The notes beneath the pieces were generated by a model that saw only the letters and a list, made by a program, of their open reading frames with translations, was not told the origin of the DNA and searched no databases. From contig NZ_CP114015.1 in assembly GCF_026898095.1 (NCBI RefSeq), forward strand, positions 744,001 through 808,000: 64,000 nt of DNA, in the 5' to 3' direction. The DNA is from Arthrobacter sp. ATA002. Its GTDB lineage: Bacteria; Actinomycetota; Actinomycetes; Actinomycetales; Micrococcaceae. How positions within the stretch are numbered: position 1 is the first letter of the stretch; each line of letters starts with the position of its first letter. Position numbers and translations under genes: made by a program. Of this stretch, positions 44,113 to 52,905 are shown one piece after another.

Positions 44113-44839
44113 ATGGAACCGGAGAACTATTACGCCACTCCCGAACTCGCGGCTGCCTACGACACCGACAGCGAGGGCCGCCGGGATCTGGATTTCTACC
44201 TGAGCCTGGCCGCACGGCTGAACACCGTCCGGGTGGCCGACATCGGCGCCGGAACCGGTTTGCTGTGCAGTCTGCTGGCCGGAGCCGGGCATGAAGTGAC
44301 CGGTGTTGAACCCCAACACACGATGCTGGACATCGCCCGGCGGCAGGAACACGCCGCCTCCGTTTGGTGGCTGCACGGAACGGCCGAAAAGCTTCCGGCA
44401 GGGTGGGCTGACCTGGTTCTGATGACGGGGCACGTTGCCCAGTACTTCCTGGATGATGCAGCGTGGGCAGAAGCGGTTGGGCACGCCAAGCGGTCCCTGA
44501 GGTCCGGCGGCCGGCTGGCCTTTGAAGTGCGCAATCCGGCGGCGGCAGCCTGGCGGAGCTGGACAACGCAGGGAAGGCAATGGGCGACAGACCGGGGAGC
44601 AGGGACCGTCAGCATTGAGGTGAGCCGCGACGGGGACCTCGTAACGCACGTTGATACCTGGACCCGGGAGAACATCTCCCGGACCACCTCGGAAACCCTG
44701 GAGATTCCCCTCGCGTGAAGCGATCCTGAAAGGGCTGAACGCGGCCGGCTTGAGGGTGGACCGGATCTGGGGGGATTGGGACCGCAGCCCCGTAACCCCG
44801 GAGTCGCCGGAATGGATCTTCCTCACCCACCCGGTCTAA
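44113..44839 (+). CDS. Class I SAM-dependent methyltransferase (frameshifted)
   Basis: About 241 residues after correction. The SAM-binding motif I is VADIGAGTGLLCSLLAGAGH; motif II VTGVEPQHTMLDIARR and the post-motif LVLMTGHVAQYFLDD follow. The C-terminus, AILKGLNAAGLRVDRIWGDW ending ESPEWIFLTHPV, is in another frame. Here the simplest correction is one extra G near 44691 (restoring SETLRFPSREAIL), the only break that looks like an insertion. ATG 44113 lies 2 nt after the HAD stop. The substrate is unknown. Confidence 0.75.
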
Positions 44840-44926
44840 GGACGGGCATCAGCGCCTACACTGGGCTGTTCCTGCCCCCCCTCGCCACCTGCACCGCCGC
44901 CACCGCTGACTGCCCAGGAGGATCCC

Positions 44927-45847
44927 ATGCCCGACTACGGCCGTAATCTGCTGTTCGGCTCCTTCATTACGCCCGCAGCCTCGCCGCCGCAGCACGCCGT
45001 GGAGCTGACCGTCGCCGCAGAGTCTTTGGGGCTGGATCTGGCCACCTTCCAGGATCATCCGTATCAACCGCGCTTCCTGGACACCTGGACCCTGCTCTCC
45101 TACGCAGCGGCGCGCACGGAGCGGATCACCCTGGCCACCAACGTGCTGAACCTGCCACTGCGCCAGCCCGTGATCGTGGCCCGCAGTGCCGCCAGCCTGG
45201 ACCTGCTCAGCGGCGGCCGCTTCGAGCTCGGACTTGGTGCCGGAGCGTTCTGGGACGCAATCGTGGCTGTCGGGGGAGAGCGGCTGGAACCGGGAGACGC
45301 CGTCACCGGGCTGGCCGAGGCGATTGACATCATCCGGGGCGTCTGGGCCGCCGACGAGCGCACCCCGCTGCGGGTGGACGGAAAGATTCACCGGGTGAAC
45401 GGGGCTAAGCGCGGTCCGGCTCCGGCGCACGACGCCGGTATCTGGCTGGGCGCCTACAAGCCCCGCATGCTCCGGCTCACCGGTGCAACGGCGGACGGCT
45501 GGGTGCCCACGCTGGGCTACCTGCCGGGCGGCCCGGCCGAGTTGGCGGCAATGAACGGGATGATCGACGAGGCCGCGTCAGCGGCCGGCCGGGATCCCGC
45601 CGTCGTGCGCCGGATGTTGAACATCAGCGGCACCTTCTCGGCCACGGGCAGCGGACTGCTGAATGGACCGCCGGACCAATGGGCGCGGGAACTGGCCGAG
45701 ATGACTCTGGAATACGGCATTTCCGGGTTCCTCCTGGCCACCGACAGCGGAGAGGACCTTGCCCGTTTCGGCCGGGACGTGGCGCCGCAGGTGCGTGAGC
45801 TGGTGGCCGCTGCCCGGGCAGGAACACCGGAGGCCGGCCCTGCATAG
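44927..45847 (+). CDS. LLM-class flavin/F420-dependent oxidoreductase
   Basis: Luciferase-like oxidoreductase of 306 residues with a TIM-barrel fold. Signatures are FQDHPYQPRFLDTWTLLSYA, LATNVLNLPLRQPVIVARSA and DLLSGGRFELGLGAGAFW. A later block, GIWLGAYKPRMLRLTGATAD, is typical of F420-dependent members, so the cofactor may be F420 rather than FMN. RBS GGAGGA is upstream. The gene is intact and ends in a hairpin that contains its stop codon. Confidence 0.82.
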   Translation: MPDYGRNLLFGSFITPAASPPQHAVELTVAAESLGLDLATFQDHPYQPRFLDTWTLLSYAAARTERITLATNVLNLPLRQPVIVARSAASLDLLSGGRFELGLGAGAFWDAIVAVGGERLEPGDAVTGLAEAIDIIRGVWAADERTPLRVDGKIHRVNGAKRGPAPAHDAGIWLGAYKPRMLRLTGATADGWVPTLGYLPGGPAELAAMNGMIDEAASAAGRDPAVVRRMLNISGTFSATGSGLLNGPPDQWARELAEMTLEYGISGFLLATDSGEDLARFGRDVAPQVRELVAAARAGTPEAGPA

Positions 45848-45863
45848 CAGAACCGGCCTCCGG
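45827..45863. terminator. Bidirectional terminator around the monooxygenase stop
   Basis: CCGGAGGCCGG (45827-45837) pairs with CCGGCCTCCGG (45853-45863). The stop codon is in the loop, and the next gene is convergent. Confidence 0.7.
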
Positions 45864-45883
45864 GGCTGCGGCTGGAACGGGCG

Positions 45884-46786
45884 TTAGGAAGTGACGCTGC
45901 CTTCGGCAGGGTCGGCCTGCGGCTTTGCTGCCAACACCCTGCGCAGCGGGCAGGACGGGACAAAGAACCAGCACAGCACTGCGGCAGCGGCGGTCACTGC
46001 GGCACCGATGCCAACCACTGCGTTTGCGGGGGAGGGCAGTTCCTGGACCAGGACAAACACGCCCATGAGCAGCACAAAGATGCCGAAGCCCTTGCGCAGG
46101 GCTGCCTCGGGGATGCGCCCGGCAAGGCGTGCTCCAAGGAACGAACCGAGGACTGCCGCAACGGTGACGCCGCCAACCAGGGCCCAGTCGAGGCTGACGC
46201 TGGTGAGGTAACCGCCGAGTCCGGCGAAGGACTTCATGGCGATGACCACCAGCGAGGTGCCCACTGCAACGGGCATGGACAGGCCGCCGAGCAGCGCCAG
46301 GGCGGGGACCACGAGGAAGCCGCCGCCGGCGCCGACCAGCCCGGTAACGAGGCCGACGACGAGGCCTTCGATGATGACCTTGCCCACCGGAAGATCATTG
46401 TTGTGGGCTGCCGCTGAAACGTCCCTGCGGCCGCGGATCATGGCCATGGAGGTGGCCACCATCATGAGGGCGAAGGCGATCATCAGGATGGTTCCGGGAA
46501 TCCGTCCGCCCAGGAGGCCGCCGCCAAACGCCCCGGCCATGCCGGCGGCACCGAAGATGAGCCCGGTGCGCCACTTCACGCGGCCCTTGCGGGCGTGGGT
46601 GACGGCACTGACCGCTGAGGTGACCCCGACGACGAAGAGTGAGGCGGCAATGGCCTCCTTGGGATTCATCCCCGCGACGTAGGTCAGGATCGGAACGGTG
46701 AGGATGGACCCGCCGCCGCCGAGCAGACCGAGCGAGAGGCCGATCAGCACCGACAGCAGGAGGGTCGCAACGAGGGTGACGGTCAT
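45884..46786 (-). CDS. Sulfite exporter TauE/SafE family protein
   Basis: Membrane protein of 300 residues with about eight helices in two homologous halves. The repeat signatures are GLLGGGGSILTVPILTYVAG near the N-terminus and GAGGGFLVVPALALLGGLS near residue 155. The family exports sulfite or organosulfonates. It is the last gene of the minus-strand sulfur operon, 3 nt after the rhodanese gene, and probably removes sulfite or thiosulfate made by the persulfide dioxygenase. Confidence 0.88.
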   Translation of the reverse strand: MTVTLVATLLLSVLIGLSLGLLGGGGSILTVPILTYVAGMNPKEAIAASLFVVGVTSAVSAVTHARKGRVKWRTGLIFGAAGMAGAFGGGLLGGRIPGTILMIAFALMMVATSMAMIRGRRDVSAAAHNNDLPVGKVIIEGLVVGLVTGLVGAGGGFLVVPALALLGGLSMPVAVGTSLVVIAMKSFAGLGGYLTSVSLDWALVGGVTVAAVLGSFLGARLAGRIPEAALRKGFGIFVLLMGVFVLVQELPSPANAVVGIGAAVTAAAAVLCWFFVPSCPLRRVLAAKPQADPAEGSVTS

Positions 46787-46789
46787 GGG

Positions 46790-47373
46790 CTAGCTCTTCG
46801 CTCCGGGCAGCGAGGCGATAACCGACTCACGCGTCGGCTCATTGGAGGTCTTATTCCACGGCATAACAGCCAGCGCCTTACCCATGGCGCAGGTGTTGCT
46901 GGCCGCGGAAAACGTCAGTCCGGCAGCGACAAATCCGGCTACCGTGCGCATCTTGGGGGACAGGAATTTTCCGCCGGCCAGGCCTGCGATCACCAAGGAG
47001 CCGGCCGCCATGCGGACCTGGCGCTCCATGTCCCAGCGTTTGGTTCCTTCAACGGTGTCGCCGCCGGCCAACTGGTAAGCGGGTACGCCGCCCACCAGGA
47101 CATGGGCGTCATTGAAGCCGACGCCGGCGAGGTTTTCTTTGCCTCGGAGGCGCGGACACCTGACTGGCATACCAGCACAACTTTGGTGTCCAGCTTGGCA
47201 GCGAACTCATTGGTGTGTTCGGACAGCAGAGGGAGCGGCACGTTGTACGAGCCCTTGATATGCAAGGTTTCGAATTCGGCTGCCGAACGCACGTCCAGCA
47301 CCACAACCTCGTTGCCGGAGGAAATCCAGCCCTTGAGGTCTTCGGGGCTGACGGTCTGCGGGGTGTTGCTCAT
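46790..47373 (-). CDS. Rhodanese-DUF2892 membrane protein (YgaP-like, frameshifted)
   Basis: About 194 residues after correction. The N-terminal rhodanese domain has VVVLDVRSAAEFETLHIKGS and the active-site loop VCQSGVRASEA with the persulfide-carrying Cys. The C-terminal DUF2892 part (TKRWDMERQVRMAAGSLVIA and TVAGFVAAGLTFSAASNTCA) has two membrane helices. One missing base near 47132 joins SEAKENLAGVGFNDAHVL. It resembles membrane thiosulfate sulfurtransferase YgaP and lies between the CstB-like and TauE genes. Confidence 0.83.
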
Positions 47374-47471
47374 GGGGCTTGTGCCCTTTCTGCCCGGCGT
47401 GTGCCGGGCCGCTCCGCATGCCGCCGGCGGCGGCATGCGGGATGGATCGAACGAAAGTGGGAGTTGTGTGG

Positions 47472-48867
47472 TTAGGCGTTCCGGCCCTGGGTCCATGCAT
47501 TCCAGCCCGCGTAGCTGCCTTCGAGTTCGACGACGTCGAACCCGGCCCGGCGCAGGGCGGAAGCTGCCACTGAATTCCTGACACCGGACTGGCAGTAGGT
47601 GACGATGGTTCCGTCCGCCGGAAGCTGGTCGGTGTTCCACAGCACGCGCCCGGCGCTGAGCTGTGCGGAACCGGGCACATGGCCGGCGGAGTGCTCGGTC
47701 TTGTTGCGGACGTCCAGCACCAGTGCGGCGTCGAAGCTCTCCAACTCCGCGGGGAAACGGTGCGGGGCTTGGTGGCAGGCAGGCCCTCGAAGGTGGTCAG
47801 GTATCCCGCAACCGCATCGATGCCCACACGGACCAGGTGGTCCCACATATCCATTGCGGTTTCCTGGTCCTCAGCCAGCAGGACGAGCGGACGGCTGTCC
47901 TTTTCGGGGTCTACAGCCCAGGCACCGAAGCTGGCGAACTTGGTTCCGGCCGGGATATTCAGTGCCCCCTGTGCTGTGCCCTGATGGACCACGCTGTGGG
48001 AGCGGGTGTCCACCACTGAGATTTCGTCGGCAGCCAGGCGGGCGGCAACCGTCTCCACTGGGATTTCGGCGAGCGGTGCACGTTCTCCCATTACTGCCGG
48101 GCCCTGGCGGTTCTGGCGCTTCATGCGGGCGAAGTACGCATGGGCGTCGGGCTGTCCATCGAGCAGTGCGTCGATGAATCCGGCCTCGTCGTCGGCTTCA
48201 AGGAACGGTCCCCACCAAGCGAAGCTGCGTTCGTAGCCCACGGTGGAGGAGGGAGGGCGCCCAGTGCCTTGCCGCAGGCGCTGCCCGAGCCGTGGCCCGG
48301 GAAGACCTGAACGTAGTCAGGCAGGGTAAGGAACTTCTCCTTCAGGGAGACAAACAGGTCATGTGCTCCGGCGAAGCGGGTGTCGACACCGCCTGCGGCC
48401 TCGTCCAGCAGATCGGGGCGGCCCAGATCGCCGGAGAACACAAAGTCTCCGGAGAGGAGGTAGCCGGGGCTGTTGCTGAAGGCGCCGTCGGTGATCAGGA
48501 AAGAGAGGTGCTCCGGGGTGTGCCCCGGGGTGTGCAGCGCCTTGACGGTGATGTTGCCCAGCGAAATGGTGGACTGGTCGAAGAGGCGCCCGCCGTCGAA
48601 CCCGTACTGCCAGTCTTCGCCGCCCTCGCCCGAAACATAGATCTGTGCGCCGGTGGCGGCGGCAAGCTCGCGGGTTCCGGAGAGGTAATCGGCGTGGATA
48701 TGCGTTTCGGTGACCGCAACAATCTTCATGCCGTTGGCGGCAGCCAGCCGGCGGTATACCTCGATGTCACGGCGGGCGTCCACCACCAGGGCTTCGCCCT
48801 TGGCCTGGCAGCCGATGAGGTAGCTGGCCTGGGCGAGATCCTCGTCATAGATGCGTTCGAGAAGCAT
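47472..48867 (-). CDS. cstB: CstB-like persulfide dioxygenase-rhodanese (two frameshifts)
   Basis: About 465 residues after correction, with the three-domain order of staphylococcal CstB. Residues 1-240 form an ETHE1-like iron dioxygenase: [31 protein letters not shown] and [15 protein letters not shown]. The middle rhodanese domain lacks a catalytic Cys ([11 protein letters not shown]). The last rhodanese has an active [11 protein letters not shown]. The enzyme oxidises low-molecular-weight persulfides to thiosulfate. Missing C residues near 48250 ([16 protein letters not shown]) and 47763 ([13 protein letters not shown]) restore the frame. It is the main gene of the CstR regulon. Confidence 0.87.
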
Positions 48868-48892
48868 TTGTCTCCTTGGAATTCGAGAGTTT

Positions 48893-48908
48893 ATACCCGG
48901 AGGGGTAT
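48893..48908. promoter_or_regulatory. CstR-type operator 1
   Basis: ATACCC-GGAG-GGGTAT inverted repeat between the small Cys-rich gene and cstB, 26 bp upstream of the cstB start. It matches the GC-tract palindromes bound by CsoR/CstR proteins. Confidence 0.7.
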
Positions 48909-48955
48909 GGGAATGCCTTCACCGCCGCGCCTCCGGGGCATGGCGGCTACTTCGG

Positions 48956-49129
48956 CTAGCGGCCGAGAAGGCGCGTCAGCCAACCCTTGGACGGGGAGGC
49001 CTTGGGGGCGCTCTTGTCGCAGGCGCAGCGCTCGGTGCGGGGAATGTGGGCCATGACCTGCTGGACATGCTGTCCGCATCCAGCCCACGTCATCTTCTGG
49101 CACTTGCGGCAGGTAACTGCGCGGCACAT
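48956..49129 (-). CDS. Small Cys-rich protein in the sulfur regulon
   Basis: Protein of 57 residues starting at ATG 49129, with AGGAG upstream. It reads MCRAVTCRKCQKMTWAGCGQ, then HVQQVMAHIPRTERCACDKS and a basic Trp/Leu tail. CxxC and two further Cys/His positions suggest a zinc-ribbon fold common in small actinobacterial proteins. It is placed between CstR-type operators, ahead of cstB on the same strand, so it is probably induced with it. The function is unknown; a persulfide carrier or zinc protein is possible. Confidence 0.7.
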   Translation of the reverse strand: MCRAVTCRKCQKMTWAGCGQHVQQVMAHIPRTERCACDKSAPKASPSKGWLTRLLGR

Positions 49130-49187
49130 GTGTTTCTCCTCTGGTGCAGGCGGTTGGCGGGTTCTTCCGCCGTTTCGAGTCTGGCAC

Positions 49188-49203
49188 ATACCCCCGGGGG
49201 TAT
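49188..49203. promoter_or_regulatory. CstR-type operator 2 (perfect)
   Basis: Perfect 16-bp palindrome ATACCCCCGGGGGTAT in the divergent region between the small Cys-rich gene and cstR. Confidence 0.75.
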
Positions 49204-49231
49204 CCAAATCTACCTCTGGGTGCGTTTCGAG

Positions 49232-49247
49232 AAACCCCCAGGGGTAT
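49232..49247. promoter_or_regulatory. CstR-type operator 3
   Basis: AAACCCCCAGGGGTAT, one perfect and one imperfect half-site, 35 bp upstream of the cstR start; probably autoregulatory. Confidence 0.6.
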
Positions 49248-49254
49248 AGGATGA

Positions 49255-49539
<285 letters not shown>

Positions 49540-49757
49540 TTTCGACCGGGCGGTTGGGTGGCCGGGTGGGACTTTGGCAGCCAGAGTTCGCGCGGAATTG
49601 CCGTCAATGGTGGCCACCAATGGCCCGGAAGGCATTTCCGCGGGTCATTAATCACCGCGGAGAAATAAAACCGGCCCGCGCCGGGCATGGCTGCGAAAAC
49701 TCTCGCAAGTCCCCCAACTTTCGCAATGCCCGGGTGCGGGCCGGTATTTCCATAATA

Positions 49758-49783
49758 CATGATCGGAACATGTTCCGATCATG
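49758..49783. promoter_or_regulatory. 26-bp perfect palindrome before the ImmA-like gene
   Basis: A perfect 26-bp palindrome with the inner core GGAACATGTTCC and outer arms CATGATC/GATCATG. It starts just after a TAATAC that could be a -10 element and ends 26 bp before the start codon. A further half-site GGAACAT lies at 49792-49798. This is a strong candidate operator for the XRE-like regulator of the cassette. Confidence 0.7.
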
Positions 49784-49809
49784 AACGCCGCGGAACATCA
49801 GGTACATTG

Positions 49810-50288
49810 ATGGTTCCCATGGATGAACAGCTGCGCCAAACCGCCAGAGACGCCTTTTACCGTCTCCGATTGCCGGAGCGCATAACCCTGGAATCCCTGA
49901 TCCGGCATCTGGAGGACCTTCGCGGCCGCAGGATCGTGATTGTCGAAACCGAAAAGCTCACCGGAAAGAAAATCTGCGGTCTCTGGATTCCGCGGGAGCA
50001 CGTGGATGTGGTGTACCACTCGGCCACCAAGGGAACACTGCACCGCCAGCAACTGATTCTCCATGAGCTCTCCCATATGATCCTTCGGCACGATGAAGCT
50101 GAAGGGGCCACCTGGCAGGGCATCGCCATCTTCGGGGAACTCTCCGGGGAAACGGTCACCAAGGCGCTGGCCCGGGGGATTTCCGCTCCGATCTGGAAGC
50201 AACCGCCGAATATCTGGCTGACCTTCTCGCGGCGGCGCTGCGGGAGTCCACTCAGGAGATCTTCAGATATGAGGCGTATTTCGAATGA
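49810..50288 (+). CDS. ImmA/IrrE-like zinc metallopeptidase (frameshifted)
   Basis: About 159 residues after correction. The zinc-protease motif HELSH is at residues 85-89 in QLILHELSHMILRHDEAEG. The strand before it (GLWIPREHVDVVYHSATKG) matches ImmA/IrrE proteins, which cleave XRE-type repressors. One extra G in GGGGG near 50174 restores ARGDFRSDLEATAEYLADLL and an end at 50288. I chose ATG 49810 with AGG 7 nt upstream, leaving the palindrome in the promoter. The stop overlaps the start of the next gene. Its target may be the XRE-like regulator at 52461. Confidence 0.75.
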
Positions 50289-51282
50289 TGAATCTGCTCG
50301 TCTCGGCGTTTATGTGGCTGCTGGTACTCACCTTGTCCCTGCGCGCCCGCGCCGCCCGGACAACTCAATGCTGAAGGCGGCAGTGGTCATCGCAGCGTCC
50401 CTGACCACCAACATCAATGAGGTTTACCTGTGGGCCGGAGCGCTTCTGCCAGGGGCCAACGCACTGGACCTGGTTTCCAACATCCTGCTGATTATCGGCG
50501 TCTTTTATCTTTCCCGGGCCATAACCCGCGGTGCGGCCGCGGGGAACGTACGGGGCAGGGGAGCGGTGTGGGGACGGGCCGGCGCCGTGGTCACCATTGT
50601 GGTGATGATTGTCAGCTTCGCGGGAATTGATAATCCGGCGCCATCCACAAGATTCATGCTCGACTACGGTGACCAGCCGGCAGCGGCCCTGTACTCAGCG
50701 ATTCAGTATGTTTATATCTTCGCCGTGATGGCGGCCACGCTCGGAACCTGTGTACGGAATGTTCCTCAGATGCGGCGCCGCCGGTTCCGGGCCGGATTCA
50801 GCATTATTGGTGCGGGATGCGGTGCCGCCCTGCTGTTGTGCGTGTCAGTCATCGTCATGGACGTCACGCACGTGACCGGGGAGGAAGACCTGATGAGGTC
50901 CGTTGGTGGGGTGTACGACGTGCTGTATCCCCTGGCGGTTGTCCTGCTGGCCGTGGGCCTGGCTGTTCCGCCGCTGGGAAAGATCATCAACGACATCAGG
51001 ATCAAGCGCAGGATCGTGCAGCTCGAACCGCAGCTCACAGCACTATGGGCCAAAACGGTCGCGCAGACCCCCGACGTCAGCCTGACCGGGAGCGCCGCCG
51101 GCGCCGGCTCCGCGCGCCGGAAGACCCCGCGGGATGCCACCGATGCGATTCACCGGCTGGTGATAGAAATCCACGACTGGCTCGCGGTGAGGGGAAACCC
51201 TGATCCTGAGCTGTCCGTGGCGGACACTGCTGCCCTGCGCGAAGCCGAGGCACTGTGCCTTCAGCAGGGACGCATGCTTTGA
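50285..51282 (+). CDS. Seven-helix membrane protein with cytosolic tail (frameshifted)
   Basis: About 332 residues after correction, starting at ATG 50285, which overlaps the protease stop (ATGA). Seven hydrophobic segments are seen: NLLVSAFMWLLVLTLSL, VVIAASLTTNINEVYLWAG, ALDLVSNILLIIGVFYL, GAVVTIVVMIVSFAGI, SAIQYVYIFAVMAATLGT, IIGAGCGAALLLCVSVIV and VLYPLAVVLLAVGLAVPPLG. A cytosolic domain of about 100 residues follows, containing DAIHRLVIEIHDWLAVRG. The layout resembles the MAB_1171c/DUF6545 family found near XRE and ImmA genes. One base is missing near 50350. Function unknown; possibly a sensor. Confidence 0.7.
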
Positions 51283-51318
51283 TGCGCCGGGCCACAGTGC
51301 CGGCGAGGCGCCGCCGCG

Positions 51319-52458
51319 GTGCTGGGAGCCCTTGCCGCACTATGCGGAAGGCTCGTGCGGACCAGAGTCACGGATGCGCGCAGGAGCCAACGGCTGGTGC
51401 CGGTTCTCGGAAGCGGTCAATCGGGGGACCATGAGTATCTGGAATTCGCGCCTGGAGGTTTTGCCGCCCACCCCGGGCGGCTAAGCATGCATGCGCCATC
51501 CGGGGGCGACCTCGTGGTGCTCGCTCCTCCCCGCATATCCGGGAACCTGCTGCGGCGGACCGTGGAACGGGGCAGCGCCGCCGGCATTGTGCGCGACGGC
51601 GGGGGACAGCTAAGCGGCTATCTGGGCGAAAGTCCGGCGGACTTCGGCCACCCCGGCGAGGACGTCTGGATTAAAGGCCTGCCGGCATGGGTGATTCCAC
51701 CGGCCGCGCCGGCCGAAGCCGATGCGGCCAAAGCCAGCGGCGTGTGGGTCATCCATGTTCATGGTTTGGGCAGCTCGCGCAGCCGGTGCCTGCGGGGAGT
51801 CGAAGCGTTTGCAGGCCTCGGTTTCACCTCCTTAATTCCGTCGTACCGGACGTCGCTGGACGTCGCTCCGGAACCGGAGCCCAGCCACCTGGGGGCCAGC
51901 GAATGGAGGGACATCGAAGCCGCGAGGCACTACGCCATGGACCGGGGCGCGCGGCGCATTCTCTTTGTTGGCTGGTCCCTTGGCGCCTCCATCGCGCTCC
52001 GCACCATCGCCCAGGCAGGGGACAGCAGCACGGCGGGAGCCGTCCTGGTGTCTCCGGCATTGGACTGGCCGGCCATCATTTCGGCACAGCTCCGGGGCAT
52101 GGGCTTCCCGCGGATCATCGCCCAGGGACTGCCGCACACGCTCAACCTGATGCGGTTCAGGGGTGAGCCGGTAATCCGCTGGAAGGAGATGCCCGGCACA
52201 TACATGCAAAAACATTTAACATTGCCCACTATGATTTTGCATGGGTCGGACGATCAATCCGTGCCGGTGGAGCTCTCCAGATCATTCGCGGCCAGTCAAA
52301 AGCAGCCTGTCGAATTCGTCGAGTTTGCAGGCGCCCACCACACCTTGGAGTGGAATTCCGCTCCGCAGTTGTGGAATCAATCTGTTCAGGCCTGGTGCCG
52401 TTCCCTGGGCCTGAACACCGGAGAAGACTCTATCGATCACCTGTCGGAGGCAAAATAA
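51319..52458 (+). CDS. Alpha/beta hydrolase of the ImmA cassette
   Basis: Serine hydrolase of about 379 residues. The oxyanion strand is VIHVHGLGSSRSRCLRG and the nucleophile elbow is VGWSLGASIALRTIAQ. The acid is in ILHGSDDQSVPVE and the catalytic His in FAGAHHTLEWN. The N-terminal 110 residues are extra, with a short hydrophobic stretch (MLGALAALCGRLV) that may anchor it. The GTG 51319 start is weak. An ATG at 51282 overlaps the previous stop (TGATG) and gives a basic lead-in MRRATVPARRRR if bases are missing. The SD of the next gene lies inside its last codons. Confidence 0.75.
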   Translation: MLGALAALCGRLVRTRVTDARRSQRLVPVLGSGQSGDHEYLEFAPGGFAAHPGRLSMHAPSGGDLVVLAPPRISGNLLRRTVERGSAAGIVRDGGGQLSGYLGESPADFGHPGEDVWIKGLPAWVIPPAAPAEADAAKASGVWVIHVHGLGSSRSRCLRGVEAFAGLGFTSLIPSYRTSLDVAPEPEPSHLGASEWRDIEAARHYAMDRGARRILFVGWSLGASIALRTIAQAGDSSTAGAVLVSPALDWPAIISAQLRGMGFPRIIAQGLPHTLNLMRFRGEPVIRWKEMPGTYMQKHLTLPTMILHGSDDQSVPVELSRSFAASQKQPVEFVEFAGAHHTLEWNSAPQLWNQSVQAWCRSLGLNTGEDSIDHLSEAK

Positions 52459-52460
52459 TC

Positions 52461-52892
52461 ATGGCCGCTGAAAGCGTTGCCCAGCGCAACCTGAGGGAAT
52501 CGCAGATCCTCGCACGCAAAATCGACCTGCTGCTCGACGTGATGGTGTCAGCCGACGGAAAGCCCTACGAGTTTCAGGATATTCAGACCGCGCTGGCGGA
52601 AAAGGGCGTAAAACTCTCCCGCACCCGCTGGCATCACATAAAGACCGGTGATGCCACGGTCCGGCAACCGCCTGAGGTGATTGGTGCATTGGCCGAATTC
52701 TTCCAGGTCAACCCGGAATATCTGCTGGATGCCGACGGTGCGGTGCCGGAGCGCATCCAGCACGAACTGGAACTGCTCGCCGCCATGCGCCGGGCCAGGG
52801 TCAAGGAATTTGCCACCCGTACGCTGGCTGACGTGGACAATGAAACCCTCGATGCCATAGCGGCGCTTCTGGATGATTCACAGAAGTACTAG
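52461..52892 (+). CDS. XRE/EspR-like regulator of the ImmA cassette
   Basis: Protein of 143 residues. ATG 52461 lies 2 nt after the hydrolase stop, with GGAGG 10 nt upstream. The helix-turn-helix is FQDIQTALAEKGVKLSRTRW, then HHIKTGDATVRQPPEVIGAL and AEFFQVNPEYLLD, like EspR-type XRE proteins. A C-terminal helical region (AMRRARVKEFATRTLADVDN) may dimerise. It is the last gene of the cassette and convergent with the methionine aminopeptidase. It is probably the binder of the 26-bp palindrome and the target of the ImmA-like protease; both are inference. Confidence 0.75.
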   Translation: MAAESVAQRNLRESQILARKIDLLLDVMVSADGKPYEFQDIQTALAEKGVKLSRTRWHHIKTGDATVRQPPEVIGALAEFFQVNPEYLLDADGAVPERIQHELELLAAMRRARVKEFATRTLADVDNETLDAIAALLDDSQKY

Positions 52893-52905
52893 GAAAACCC
52901 TTCCG

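Noticed and set aside
49758..49783. The 26-bp palindrome as a LexA SOS box
   Set aside because: Actinobacterial SOS boxes have GAAC-N4-GTTC. Here the arms are GAAC-N2-GTTC, and the flanks extend the palindrome in a different way.
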